A stretch of DNA of 64,000 bases. Origin: Ricinus communis. Lineage: Eukaryota > Streptophyta > Magnoliopsida > Malpighiales > Euphorbiaceae. A model generated the notes under the pieces. That model was not told the origin of the DNA. It did not search any database and was given only the letters and a program-made list of their open reading frames with translations. The position numbers and the translations under genes are program-made. The stretch is taken from assembly GCF_019578655.1 (NCBI RefSeq), contig NC_063265.1, positions 10,140,501 to 10,204,500 of the forward strand. Reading direction: 5' to 3'. Each line of letters begins with the position of its first letter. Within the stretch, counting starts at the first letter, position 1. Of this stretch, positions 21,205 to 33,759 are shown one piece after another.

Positions 21205-22139
21205 TAAGGGACTGCCCTCTTGCTTCTATTGTGTGGAAAACTTTTCTTCAGCCTAGCGAGATTGAGCGCCAAAGTTCCCTTGAGTTGCAGCCTTGGATTC
21301 TCCATAATCTTTCGTCAAAGTTCGTCAAAGTTCGAAGCCTATAACAATTGTCACTGGGATGAACTGTTTTGTGTGATTGCCTGGTGGATTTGGGTGTGGC
21401 GGAATGATCACATTTCTGCGAATGGGCATAGATCTCTGAGCTATAAGATCGGTTGGGTCAAACTGTCTCAGCCTTTGCTTCTAGTAACCGTGTGTTTGGA
21501 AAAGAGATTAGTAGGAGAACTCAGCTCATTGGTTGGGACCCTCTTCTGCTGGTTGGGTAATATTAAATACTGATGGTTGTTTTAAGCAATTGTCGGGCAA
21601 CGCTGGTGGAGGTGGTTTACTGCCGTGATGATACTGGCTGCTGGATGGGGGGTTTTTCTATTAATATTGGTAGTTGTAATGCTCTTGAGGCTGAGCTCTG
21701 GGCCGTTATCCAAGGGCTAAAGATGGCTTGGGATAAGGGTTTAAGGAAAATTACCCTTCAGGTGGATTCTAGTCTTGTGGTTCATTGGTTTAAGTAATTT
21801 GGATAACTGCATATCTATGCATTCAAACTTAGTGTCGATGTGTATGGATCTTTTGGGGAGAGACTGGATGGTTAAAGTTATTCACATTCATCGGTGAGAG
21901 TAATCAAGTTGTGGATGGCCTGGCCAATGCGTCTTTTACTTCATGATAGAGGTACTGTGTTCTATGATCAAGCTCCCACTTTGGTGGTGCAAGCGTTATT
22001 GAATGGTAATCTTGGCATCAAATGGCCTAGAAGAGTAAGAGGCTCTGCTGTTTTGTTTTCTTTCGGGGTATCTCCCTTCGTATTCAAAAAAAGAATCAGG
22101 AGTGATGTCCACTAAAAAAAAGAAAGAATGTCTTTACTA

Positions 22140-23008
22140 AGTAAATATGTTAATGCTAATATTATAATCATATTCACTCAAACTAACCATTTAAAATCAG
22201 GTTTATTTTCAAGATTGTTCTTATAAAGGGTATTATCAATAGCACTTATCTTTGTAGCATTGAACAAAATATATTATACTGTTATTAATTGATAAAAAGA
22301 AAAAAAAAAAAAGAAGAAAGCAGCAGTGTCTTACTTTTATTTTTATTTATTGTCTTTTATCTTTTCTACAAGGCAAAAGAATTAAATTGCATGGATGTAA
22401 TGGTAAACACTTTAATTAAAAATAATTTTATCGTTTAAAACTAATAAATATACGTAAACTATTTATATTACAGCGGAAATAAGAAGCTAGGAGAGAAGAA
22501 GAGTTGCAGAGATGGAGAAGGATGAAGAGTTTGTTACAAAAGAGAGAAAGAGTGAGAGAGAACAGTTGAAGGAATACGTTTCTTGTATTGTCAATATTAT
22601 TGGATGATCAAAACACGCAGGGACTGTTACAATTTCAGCTACAATTGCCACGCGTCTCTTGCTTATTAGCTCAACTCTAACTAATTAACATCCACATGAC
22701 TGCTAACAGAAGATACACAATTACACTCTAAGATACAGCTCTCAGCATCATTGCGCAGGCCTTTCCATGAAACAAATAGGGAAAGAAGCTTCACCAATCT
22801 GTCTTGTCCGCCAAAACATTGTTCCTGATGGCTGCTTGACTTCCTTCTCTCATCAATGCAATTCTGCCATCATTTGGTCCGTGCAGCCGCTGAAGTGTGC
22901 CTAACGAAATATTTCCATAGGAGTAGGACGAGTTTCTTGATTTAGCAGAAGCAAATTGATTAACCCTTGGGTCACAAATCAAAACTCGGGAAATCAAAAC
23001 GCCTTTGA
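22140..23008. other. Spacer and TNL 3' flank
   Basis: AT-rich to about 22490, then sequence with residual similarity to 27665-27731. A 68-codon minus frame (22791-22997) has no domain and is probably TNL 3' UTR. Confidence 0.5.
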
Positions 23009-26000
23009 TTACGCCTCTTTCAATTTCTTATAGGAAGGTTTCTCTTCCAGATGCTTCTCATCGGCGTCATCTTGATCCCTTTTCCTCTTATTTACCAGGC
23101 TGAATATTGGATGAACCCTGCACTTAATTACCATCACATTATCATCAAGATCATCATAAACATAGAATTCAAATGAGGCCCCGGTGAAACAGTTGTCGGA
23201 GTCAAATTCAATGTCTGGATCACACCAAAGGTATACATGTTCTGATTGGATATCGTATTGAGAACAGCCGTATCTAGAAAAACTGTTGAAACTTTTGACC
23301 CGGATTAGTCCAGACTCATCTGTGAATATAACTCTGCACCCAATATAAAATTCACGAGGAGGAGGATACACTTTAGATGCAACAACAGCACAAAAAGCTA
23401 TGCGACTCAAGTCATGCCGCTCCAGTCTAAAACACAAGGAAGATCCATTGTTATTCTGATACTTCATCCTCCTTACTATTTCATTTCCAGGAATGCACAG
23501 AGTCCTCACTTTGAGACCGTCCTGTATAAGCAAGAAAATCATCAAAAATCTAATCACCAGGAAAGAGAAGTATGATAGTTAAAAGTTAAAGATAAAGAAA
23601 GAAACCTGATATATATTCAATAGATGGTCCGTAAAATCACTACAGGCAACCTTCTTCAAATTGAAACAATTAGCAAAGTTTAAACGCCTCCAATCCCGTC
23701 TATAGTGCCGCTCTGTATCTTTTGTCCATGGTAATGAAGCTGATTCCAGGGACGTGCAGTTTCTTGCAAAAATATTATTTAGGGACAACGGAACCTCAGG
23801 TAAATATTTTAACTTAAACTAAGGTGTTCCAAATTACTAAGCTGCTTGAAACTTTCAGGTATGATCTCGAAATCATTCCCTTCTAATTGTAATACTTTCA
23901 GTGATGTAATAGAGCATAGGCCGACAGGGAATTCCGACATATGACAATCAATTAGCGTTACTCGCACTAGTCGCCTCAACCGATTAATGGAGCACGGTAA
24001 TGTCTTTATGCCACTTCGTGATGCATTAAGAGCTTCCAGTGATTCTAAATCTCCCAACTTCTCAGGAAGTCCATTGAGATTCACACAATCTTCCAAAGAA
24101 AGTTCTTGAAGAGTTCTCAAATTGCAAATGTTGTCAGGTAAACGTGCCAATTTTGAGCATTCACTGATGTTTCAACTCACCAAAGCTGTTTGGAAGACTC
24201 TCTAGCTCTATGCATGATTCCAAACTCAGTTCCCAGAGTTTGGAGAGATACCCAATTGATGAAGGCAGTTGCACTATTGCAGTTCTAGATAAATTCAATC
24301 TTGTGATATTTACGGGAAGGCGTCTTGGTATCTTACAAAGATTTTTGCAACCGCTTAGATCCAGTAGTTTCAGATTGCTCAGATTTTCAATAGATGAAGG
24401 AATCTCAACCAAACTTGAACAACCACACAAAGTTAATTCCTCAAGATTTGGTGCTGTGGACAAGTCAAGAATACTGATTAGATCCACAGACCAACTGAGA
24501 TCGATAAGTCTCAAATTTGTAAGAGGACCCTACAAATGACAGAAAAAGGAAAGAAATTAATGCATTCCAACTTAAAATTTGAAGAAGTTAAATTCCTAAA
24601 TATTTTTTTTCTTACACTTCTTTTATCAACTTATGATACTGACTGATATGAAGTTACTGCTACAATATTAGTGCATATTATATATAAAGCAGACATTTTT
24701 GGAAAAGAAAAAGGTTGTGATAAAATTTAAAAAAAAATAAATAATAATACAATAAATTAATATAGAAAAAATATTGAAACAAATAGCATTTTCTATCTAG
24801 AGAAGCTCACTAGAGCATACCTTATTTTCGGTCCACAGTTGTTTAAGTTTGCTATTTTTCATTTGAAGTTCAACAATATTCTCAGGACGAAATTTGCATG
24901 GCAAAGATTTCATAGGAAATTCATCCCAATAGAGAAATCTCAGCTCCCCTGGCATATATTCAAGACCATCAGGAAGAAGTACTCTGTTCTTTCCCCAAAA
25001 ACCTACGTAACATTTGAGGAATCTAAGATTATACATCTTCACAAAAGCTGTAGAGCTTAGTTCCATATTTCCAATCTTAGACATGTCTAATGATATGCTT
25101 TCAGTTCTCCGAGTCCCCTGATAAAGAAAAGCCAAGAGTAACTAAGCATTTATATCCAAGAATATGTTTCTTCTGAAAATGAAACATGGAAAAGAAAGTA
25201 GATCCTACCATGTCCCTTGTAAATACTTTATGTATATCTTTAGGATCCCACAATCTACTACGCTGTCCAAGTTCTTTCTCCTCGCAAACAATATCCTTGC
25301 CCATTTGCTGCAGCAGGTCATGCATCTCCAAAGTATTGGAGCTCGAAATGGTTATGAGAGACTTATCACTGAGATGACTAACTCCACATTTTGCAAAGAA
25401 CCCACAACTATCTAATATTTTTGTGACAGCATCTTTATCCCCCCCTTTAAAGAAACAGGCAATGTCAAGAAATACTTCCTTCTCTTTCTTATCCAATCCA
25501 TCGAAACTTATTCTCAACATTCGTTGAATCTTCTGGTCGGAAGTAGCTTTTAGTTTCTCCAACTCACCCTCCCATTCTTCTATACTCTTGCCATACAAAT
25601 TGGAGCCGAAAACCTTTAGAGCTAATGGAATGCCACCAGCATAAGTCACTGCCATGCGCGATAATCCCATATATTCCTTCTTCAGATGGTTTCCTTTAAA
25701 TGCATGAGAGCTAAACAGATGAAGAGCTTCCAAGTAATTTAACTTCTTAACCTCATATATTTTGGCATCCATATTCCTAAGCAATTGTTTATTTCTGCTA
25801 GTTATAACAACTCTACTGCCTGAACAATAACTAGCACGATTTCCTACCAGAAATTCTATCTAATCCAAATCACTCACATCATCAAGAATGATGAGAATCT
25901 TTCCTTGTAATAGCCTTCTCCAAATAAGAGGGGACAACATAATAGGCATGCCCATAATAAAATTGTCATTACCTGTGGTTGAAAGAATTTCCCGTTGTAG

Positions 26001-26934
26001 ATAATCTTTGCCATACTTTTCTGATTTTTCCCTTACATTCTCAACAAAGCATCGTCGTGGGAATCGAGTGCAGATTTGATTAAATACTTGTTTAGCGACT
26101 GTCGTTTTGCCTATACCTCCCATGCCCCAGATTCCAACAAATCGCACATCATCTGTTGATTCAAGGCATAATAATGACTTAACAGCTTTGACGCTCGAGT
26201 CATTTCCTACTAAGCCATCAGCGCAATTATAACTTGATATCACATTGTTTAATTTCTCCAAAATCTGACTCACAACTTCTCCAATTAATTTGGAGTCTGG
26301 CCTGGCCAAATGAATAGTAAAACACAGCAAGTTGGAATCAACAGTAAGAATAAAAAGCTTTCTTTTTTATATTATTTTTAAAAGAAAAAATCGTTACTAA
26401 GAAGAGGAAAAGAAACCCTACTTGAAATTTCGTGAATCCCATCCAGCTAAGTTGGATATTTCTGTTAAAGCATGGCTCCAATTATCCACCCTGCCCCTGT
26501 CTAAATAGCAATCTCTACTTAGTCCAAGCATTGAATCTTGTGTATGCTTATCAATTGCATCACCAAAACTTCCTTTGAGCTCTTGAACATGGCTCGGATC
26601 AACGTGATAAAAAAATTGGAAAAACAGCCTGTTCCTTCAGTTTACAGCATTCATTTATCTTCACCAGCTCATCTAAACACCATGGAGAATCTGCATAATT
26701 CTCAGTGAAAATAACAACGGAAACATGTGATTCTTCAATTATTTTCAGAAGAGATGATGAGATTTCCTTTCCTCTTTCAATGCTTTCATCTATAAAGGCG
26801 TTTATTTGGCTTTGACGCAATGCTTCATGAAGATGGCTTAAAAAACCATCGCGAATATCTTTGCCTCTAAAACTAATGAACACATCATATTTCTTCCATT
26901 GACAAGTGGATGATGAAAACGAAGATGAAGCCAT
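23009..26934 (-). pseudogene. TIR-NBS-LRR (TNL) resistance gene, disabled
   Basis: Inferred exons: 26422-26934 (TIR), 25209-26301 (NB-ARC), 24821-25117, 23606-24529 (LRRs) and 23009-23521 (C-JID-like post-LRR domain). The TIR starts KKYDVFISFRGKDIRDGFLSH. NB-ARC motifs: P-loop GMGGIGKTTVAK, kinase-2 ILIILDDV, GIPLALKV and MHDLLQQMG. The C-JID-like domain starts LCIPGNEIVRRM. Lesions: one extra T in a 7-base run (26609-26615) shifts the TIR frame; TAG at 25862-25860 replaces a codon after DVSDLD; the LRR frame breaks near 24156-24166 (apparent small deletion after GELKH) and again near 23820. Intact relatives are NADase-type immune receptors. The homopolymer lesion alone could be a sequencing error, but the four together argue for a pseudogene. 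Confidence 0.9.
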
Positions 26935-28300
26935 AATTCTACTTTTCGTTTTTGTGAGGAAAGAGAATACACTAAACTATAAAAGGCAAATATATAATGA
27001 ATATCTAGAAATGGAAGGGGAGAAGATGACTAAGGAAACACAGCTAGGATGGCCTAGTTTTAATAAATTATCAAATGGAAGAAGACATGTAACAATGAGA
27101 TTTCCTGCAAATCTTGACCTATAAAGGGGGAAAGAGTGAAGTAAATTTCACCGAAACTGCCTCTGTTCTAACAAGTATACGTCTCACCTTCCATTTTCCT
27201 TTAGGAAACACAGTCAACTCCAAAATCTCTTGGAAATAGGCAGATTTAGATAATCTTTTCACCTATTCCGTCGCTAAGTTATCATTTTTACGGCGAGGGT
27301 AAAAAAGAACCCGGTCCCTCACATATTTATCAAGTTTTAATTTTCACAGTACTGTTACCTTCAAGCATTAATATAAGTGGATAAAATGTAGTTTCATTGA
27401 AATTTCTTGTGTTCCAGAAAAGAAACACGAGTAAGTAAAGTCTGCCGAAAAATCAAAAAAGGTAGTCTTACTTTTCATTTTTCTGTAGGAGTAGGACCCA
27501 GAACGGAGTAGTGAAACTTCATAGAAAGCGAGCAATAATGTCGATTCTAAAATTAAATTTCACATAAAGAAAGCAAGATTGTTGCCTTTTAACAGTGTGG
27601 AAGGGATGTCAACATGAAATAACCCATTCTAGTGAAATCTATGCAGTAAAAATCAAATAGAGTATCTTCACCAATCTTGTCTGCCATAACATCTGCTTGA
27701 TTTACTACTCTCACCACCGCAATTCTGTCACCTTTTTAGACATGGAGATTGACAATTCAAACTGCCCCAAAGAACTCTAGCTTATTAACTTGGATACCAT
27801 GTTTGCTTTTCATAGTAGCATGTAAATATCATTTCTTGTAACACTTAACCTTTTCATTAATAAATCTAAAGAGGATTGGGTTTATATATGTTCTAGTCAA
27901 CACGATACCTAAGATTATGGCGACCTGTTGATAGCTAGTGAAAGACTGGAGATAGATGCAAATGAAAATGACTAGTAAGATAGTTAAGAGCTCCTAGCGT
28001 AATGAACAGCGTCATAACTTACATATTTCAACATTTTGACTAAAATTCTCAAGTGTCCTGCTGACAGCTAGAACTTAAGGCATTGATGTAATGACCAGCA
28101 ATTAGATGTTACACATGATAATCAAGAACCTAAATTACATTAAAACTGGAATTGATCAAGCAGTTTGGAGCATAGCATTGGCAAAACACGCACAATTAAT
28201 GACACTAGAATTTTTTTCAGCAAGATTCTATTTGAAATTCATTTATAAATAACCAAACACGACCAAATTATAAGATTAAAGTAGAAGTAGACTAACGGTG
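26935..28300. other. TNL upstream region with a fragment of duplicated TNL flank
   Basis: A weak minus-strand TATATATT lies near 26989-26996. Sequence at 27665-27731 (TCTTCACCAATCTTGTCTGCC, then CTGCTTGA and GCAATTCTGTCA) resembles 22788-22875 downstream of the TNL. That suggests a remnant of a second tandem TNL. I see nothing else coding. Confidence 0.5.
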
Positions 28301-28309
28301 ATTTTATAA

Positions 28310-29228
28310 ACTTCAGAATCTTCCCAGTATGAAATACTGGCAACCCGAAATTGATTGCAAGTACCCTGCTTTGGATCGCAGATAAGTTCTCTGTATCTGA
28401 TTACAGAATCAGATAATTTTGGGGAGTTCAGCATTCAACACAACAGCACCATTCTTACTAATAAATGCTGACTTTAACCTGTTAATATGACCCCGTCCCT
28501 TGTAATCGCTCAATGGAAAGGTGATAGGCTTGATCCAAGTTTCTCCTGGTGCTCTCCTTCCTTCATTATTCATATGTTAAAACAATGATGGTTTTGTCAG
28601 AGCTGGAACAAGAGATGCAACTTTGTAAAAGCCCAAACTAGTACAAACTAAACTCATCCCTATGCCATTGCGGCAATGGGACTTCAGTGACCGACCCTTC
28701 GCCAGAGTAATGGCAATAAGCACAATCGGCGTAGAGTTTTCGAGGAGCTTGTACAAACTAATACAAACAACGGTCATGCGCTGTAGGGATTGCTTGGTCT
28801 CGAAATAAGGCGATGTACGGACAGCCAACACGAATCTTTCTCCAAATATTTGATCTTAGCGTCATTACATAGAAGCTCATGTCGTCAGGAACGCAGATTG
28901 GTCGGTCAGGCCGTTGCTGCTTCATACGTATCACCTGCACCGAAACAATGAGTTACGTTTTTCATATCGGACATATGTTTCGAACCGAAACTCTTCGAAA
29001 GCTCTTCTGACACATCTCACAACCAAAAATAAATGTTTCTTACATTTAATTTTCTAATTTTTTAGAAAATCTCGTACTCCCACGTTGTGTCGTTTTGTGT
29101 GTTTCCATGCAACCTAGCGTATCACGAGAGGAAGCCAGGCAAATAATACCATCGCAACAGCTACTGACCTCAAATGGAGACAAAATAACAGACGGAAAAA
29201 TTAGGTCGTTTGATGATAACTCTACCAC
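28310..29228 (-). pseudogene. F-box (FBA-type) protein pseudogene
   Basis: Minus-strand pieces in shifting frames read FEVSSCCDGIICLASSRD, then ICVPDDMSFYVMTLRSNIWRKI, then ETWIKPITFPLSDYKG and AFISKNGAVVLNAELPKII. This is the order seen in the F-box-associated domain of plant F-box/kelch-type proteins (GSCNGLICL, VYTLRSNSWR, SWTKL, NGEVL). Many stops and frameshifts intervene, and the N-terminal F-box itself is not seen. The 5' side is interrupted near 29258 by a small LTR element. Function would have been SCF substrate recognition; this copy is dead. Confidence 0.6.
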
Positions 29229-29258
29229 CCTTTTATGATATTCTTTGTGTACTTCTTC

Positions 29259-30490
29259 TTATTAAAAATGATAAACTTAAATATTTACTATTGTCATTTT
29301 AAGAGTCATTAGTTGTTAAAGGATACGATGAAGAGTCTATGGTTATGTTAAAGGTCTAAGTATATGAAAAATTAAATTATTAAATGTCATGAACATGAGT
29401 AGTTAAGTTTGTAAGTGAAGAGTCGTATAAGTGCTACTAAAAATAGTTTATAATTTTCGTAGTTTGATAGAGGTGAGAAGCTATCTCTTGAAAGAGAGAT
29501 AGAATGATGTCTCGTATGTTTTTATTATAAAATATATATTTATAATATATTTTTCTCTCTTTAAGAATTTATCATTGTGTTGTGTTCATATCTTTTTTTT
29601 CTTGAACAAAAGTGGAATCAGAGCTTAAAAATCCTGTAGGCCAAAAGAGAAGAAAGGTGAGAGTTGAGAATGAACCAAGAAAAGAAAGAAAATAGTTATT
29701 CTCCATTGTTAAAAAGCTGTTTGCATTCTCCAGGTTTTAAATAAAGAAACTTGTTAAGAAAGTGAAGAAAGAGAAGTGATTCTCTGAGGTTCAATAGGAA
29801 GAGCCAAAAGAAAGACTTCATGAGACGTGAATCGTCAGTGAAGAAAGTAAGGTAAGAGAAAAACTGCGTTGAAGATAGTATAGTTATAGCAACAACTGTG
29901 AACATAGAGAATGCTATATCAATTACTGTAACTGTGCCATTTAAGATGTTACTCAAGGAAGTTTTTGAAAAGTTAAATCTACCTCCAGCAACCAGTTCAT
30001 GTGAGAAATTTGGACAAGATCATCAACCAACTTTTTTAGCAAAAGTTGAATGTGAAGATAAATTGAGAAAGCGTGTTCAGTATGGTTATAAATCATTTAC
30101 AGAAAATGAAGGATTTGTACAATATCATAATAGAAGATGTTAATGCAAGATATTTATATTATATCCAAGATGAGTTGGATAGTCTCAAGATAGCTCATAA
30201 TGCTTTGAAATTAAAACTTGAAGATGTTGTTGAAGAATTAGATGATTTGAAGCATAGGAAGGAAAGAGTTAGAGAGATTTGTGAATCAAGTCCAAATCAA
30301 CGTTCAAGAGTTTGTCTGGTTTGAGATTTTCCTCCGACCAAGCAAATCAAGTTTAGAATAATTTCAGTTTAAGAAGGAGTGTTGAAAATGATAAACTTAA
30401 ACATTTTCTATTGTCGTTTCAAGAGTCATTAGTTGTTAAAGAATATGTTAAGAGTTATTCAAGAGATATAAAGAGTTATTAATAATAACA
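29259..30490 (+). mobile_element. Small LTR retroelement (TRIM-like)
   Basis: The direct repeat AAAATGATAAACTTAAA...CATTAGTTGTTAAAG occurs at about 29263-29320 and 30384-30440. A primer-binding-like TGGAATCAGAGC (29613-29624, one mismatch to the tRNA-iMet PBS) follows the left LTR, and a purine tract AAGAAGGAG precedes the right LTR at 30380. The interior is only about 0.8 kb. It holds short frames (29898-30143, 30073-30324) with coiled-coil, gag-like character (QDELDSLKIAHNALKLKLED). The LTR 3' parts have diverged. Confidence 0.6.
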
Positions 30491-33480
30491 TATAATTTTT
30501 TTTGTAAGTTTTTATTCTTTTTTTTTTTTTTCTTTTAAGAAGAAAGGGGTTTAAAAAATAGTAACCGGTATTTAATAGAGCCACTTCTCTTTTTTATTTG
30601 GGTTTTTTAGTTTGTTATTTCAATAATTTTAGATTTTATACATTTGACTCGGTTTTTATATTTTTTTATTAAATTTATTTTTTATTACTTTTTATAAAAG
30701 TTTATATTATCTTAAAATTCTGGTAAAGTAATTTAAAAAGAAATAATGGAAAGTATTAAGGAGTGAAATATTATATTTTTTTAATATTTATAATGATAAA
30801 GTTGTTTATGAAGATCCTACGGAAAAGAAATGCCTATAAGTTAACTACAAGTGGCAGAGGCCATTTAGTAATTATATGGCAAATCAGTTTTGCCTCCACG
30901 ATCGCCAAGCACTCGCTTATCCCACTTCTTTTCCACGCGGGATAAAACTTCCACAGTTATATTGCAAAAACGTACTAAAACGATTACACTTGTATTATGG
31001 ATCTAAGTTTGACTGGGCTTTAAAAATTTATTTTTATTGAGTTGGGCCGGACCCAAGCTCATTTTTCTCAGAATACAATAGATTTTGCTGTCACACATTT
31101 AACTAGAAACTAGCTACATCATAATTTGATGTCACTTCCTGTCATAGACGACCGTTCTAAAGTTACAGCCACTCATAATGAAGTAAATACAGACTAAAAT
31201 TCATTGCATACTTGCAAATTTATATAAAGTGAAATTACATGTTTAATTTGACGATTTAAATAATTTATTCTAACAATTCGAGACCTTCTATCCATAATTT
31301 TTTAAAAATAAAAATATTTTATAATAGCCACATAGGAAAAGAAAAAAGAAGAAGAAGAAAGTGGGTGAAACAATGGTGCAAGTTACTAGAATTGGCTTTT
31401 CAAGTATCTAAGAAACACATTCATGCACAGTAGGAGGTTAAGAAGAAAAATCTTAATTATATAGCTAGGGTTCGTACTGGAAATGACATTCACATGCAAC
31501 ATTCTTAGCTATCACATGCCAAATTCTGATTATATATACACAGAATTTTAAGAATTCTTTTTTTTTTTTCTTTATATATAATTTCAGTATTCTTTGAATT
31601 CTTTCAGTGACATCACTGAATTCCGACTATTGCTCAGTTATATAAAACATCGAATTATTTATTTTCAGGAAAACATGGATTCATTGCCACATCTGTAAAA
31701 CATGAAGATTTTCAACTATTCTTCAATTATCTTTTTCACCCATTTTTCCAATTTTTTGCTCTTTCTAAATGAAGGACTAAATCGAATATTTGCATTATTG
31801 AGATTTGAGAAAAGAAAAAAAGGGTCCTAAATGGTTGGCCCCACAGTGCCACTAGCCGCTAGGTAGGGTTTGTTAAAAAAGAACTGAGCTCTTCCATGAA
31901 AATGAAATAACAGGCTCCAATCATTGTGATCTATTGGCAATTCTCTCCATTATCCTAAAGAAGGAAAAAAGATGCAATTTCATCCACTGCTGCAGGATAA
32001 AGTTTCTTTAATAAGAGATGTGTTGTTCTTTATGTAGCACCACCATCTAAGATTGAGATTGAAAAACATATAATTTTAAAATGGGTATTTTAAATTTATT
32101 TTACTTTTAAAAACTATTTTGATTTTTAAAAAAAAAAAAAATTGGTTTTGACATAAACAGTTTCTATTAAGTTAAAAGTATTTTTTGAAACGCCTAAGAA
32201 CCATCTCAAAATTGCAATTTGCACACTCTTTCAGATTTTCTTCTTCTGATGTATGCACATGGCATTGATCTAACTCGTAAGCATTTCTTTGCCTTAGAAA
32301 TCCGAGTTGGCAATTTTCCTGTTTTAGAAGTATGCTCTTATTTTGGTAACTTCAAGTCATCAGCAATGTATCCCTTGATTAGACTTGAGAGTGAGGAACT
32401 GAGACTTCGTTTACTCTGGGAAGAAGGTCTATTTCTTATCACCCTCAATATTGGGTTGCGTGCTATCCAGATTCAATTTAAAATATTTTCAGTTTTATGC
32501 AAGACAATCAAATAAATAAATTACTAGAACTTACCAAATTATTATTGGCAAAACCCATCCCCTAAATCACTTCTTCATAGAAAATAAATGTTTGATAATA
32601 TATTTAATTATATAAATTTAATAAATAAATATTTTTAGTTAGGAATATATAGGGTATGTAATTCTTTTTGTATTAATATATTAAAGATTTTAAATTAATT
32701 CATGAATACCATGTATATTCCAATTTAATACGTCATAAAAAGAGAACAAAAGAGATATGAAAATCAATCGAGATTATTCTCTTTTTTGGCAAACCAAGGA
32801 AAATGGACCTCAGGGGAATCCAGGCTTTCTCGTTTATAATTTTAAATTGAAACTTTTTATTTTATTCTTTTTAAAATTGAGTGCTATCAGGCTTTCTGAA
32901 TTTTGATACACTTCCCTAGAATACACGTCTAGCCCCCACTTCCTCTCATTCACTGCCACTGTCACTGCTCCAATAGATTTCTCTCATGTTTGCCTTCGAT
33001 AAGGATTCATCTTGACGTTATGACTGTTAATTACAGTTACAGAGAGAAGAAAGCAATTATTTGCAAACATTATTTGTAAGAACTTAACCACAAAACTTTG
33101 CTTTTTTTCCTGTTAACAGACATGTTGTCAGAAGGTTAATTATGAAACTCTTTCTTCTTAATATTGACGATTATATATTTGTTCTTTATTGCTGGAAAAT
33201 CTACTTAAAAGAGACCTTCAAGATTCTGATGCATTCTTTGAGCAGCGAAGGGGCGTATGTATGAATGTATATATATATATTAAAAAAGGAAAATGGATAT
33301 CGGTGGCATGGAGTTTGAGAGTGATGGAATAGGAAGGAACCTTATCACTTTATAGAAAATACTGGGACCAAAAAAGCTACATCCCTGTTGTAAGAGCTGT
33401 CCACATTGCCTCGATTCTTGAGATTATTATTTCACAAAAATCTGCGTCACTTCTTATCAAAAACTGCACCGTTCCTCTCT
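30491..33480. other. AT-rich spacer, then MIR169 upstream region
   Basis: No coding gene seen. The 98-codon frame at 32219-32515(+) has no recognisable domain. The right end is the likely MIR169 promoter. Confidence 0.5.
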
Positions 33481-33490
33481 CTATATATAG
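33481..33490 (+). promoter_or_regulatory. TATA box of MIR169
   Basis: CTATATATAG about 140 bp upstream of the hairpin, preceded by CT-rich sequence and followed by a CA-rich and CT-rich leader, as in typical polymerase II pri-miRNA promoters. Confidence 0.65.
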
Positions 33491-33615
33491 CACACATTCA
33501 CCCCCTTTTTCATTTCATCCGCCTCTCAATTTCCATCTCTGGCTAATTCTTTCTCTTGCTCAGCCCTGCTATCGTTTTCCTGCTGCTTCACTAGCTAGCC
33601 TTGCATGTTGGCTTG

Positions 33616-33750
33616 GGAAGTTTGATGCAGCCAAGGATGACTTGCCGACTGATTTACAACTCCACTTTTTATTCATATATATATTTCAACAAATAATGAT
33701 CATGAAGAAGAAAAAGTTGGCAGGTTGTCCTTGGCTACATGTTTCTTTCT
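33616..33750 (+). ncRNA. MIR169: miR169 precursor hairpin
   Basis: The 5' arm carries CAGCCAAGGATGACTTGCCG plus A at 33628-33648, which is the conserved plant miR169 sequence. The 3' arm at 33719-33738 reads GGCAGGTTGTCCTTGGCTAC, nearly fully complementary with the expected 3' overhang (miR169 star). The loop is about 70 nt. miR169 guides cleavage of NF-YA (HAP2) transcription factor mRNAs and acts in drought, nitrogen and flowering responses. No second miR169 hairpin is visible nearby, though this family is often clustered. Confidence 0.97.
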
Positions 33751-33759
33751 GCTCCTCAT

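Larger units (their letters stand above)
16184..22132 (+). mobile_element. 5'-truncated LINE (L1-like), split by an LTR element
   Basis: The left piece (16184-16391) encodes EGLFSVKSAYSLI and then the zf-RVT region GVFLWQLCHGKIMCNIERCK...YCSSCGNVYDDPLHVIR. After the LTR element the frame resumes at 21205 with DCPLASIVWKTFLQ, so the host reads HVIR/DCP. The right piece carries WWIWVWRND, then an RNase H domain: LNTDGCFKQ, NALEAELWAVIQGL, LQVDSSLVV and SNQVVDGLANASF. Poly(A) follows near 22113. Two in-frame stops lie between SLISQYG and GVFLW, apparently with a small deletion. Without the insertion the relic is about 1.1 kb. It is a dead ORF2 3' end. Confidence 0.85.
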
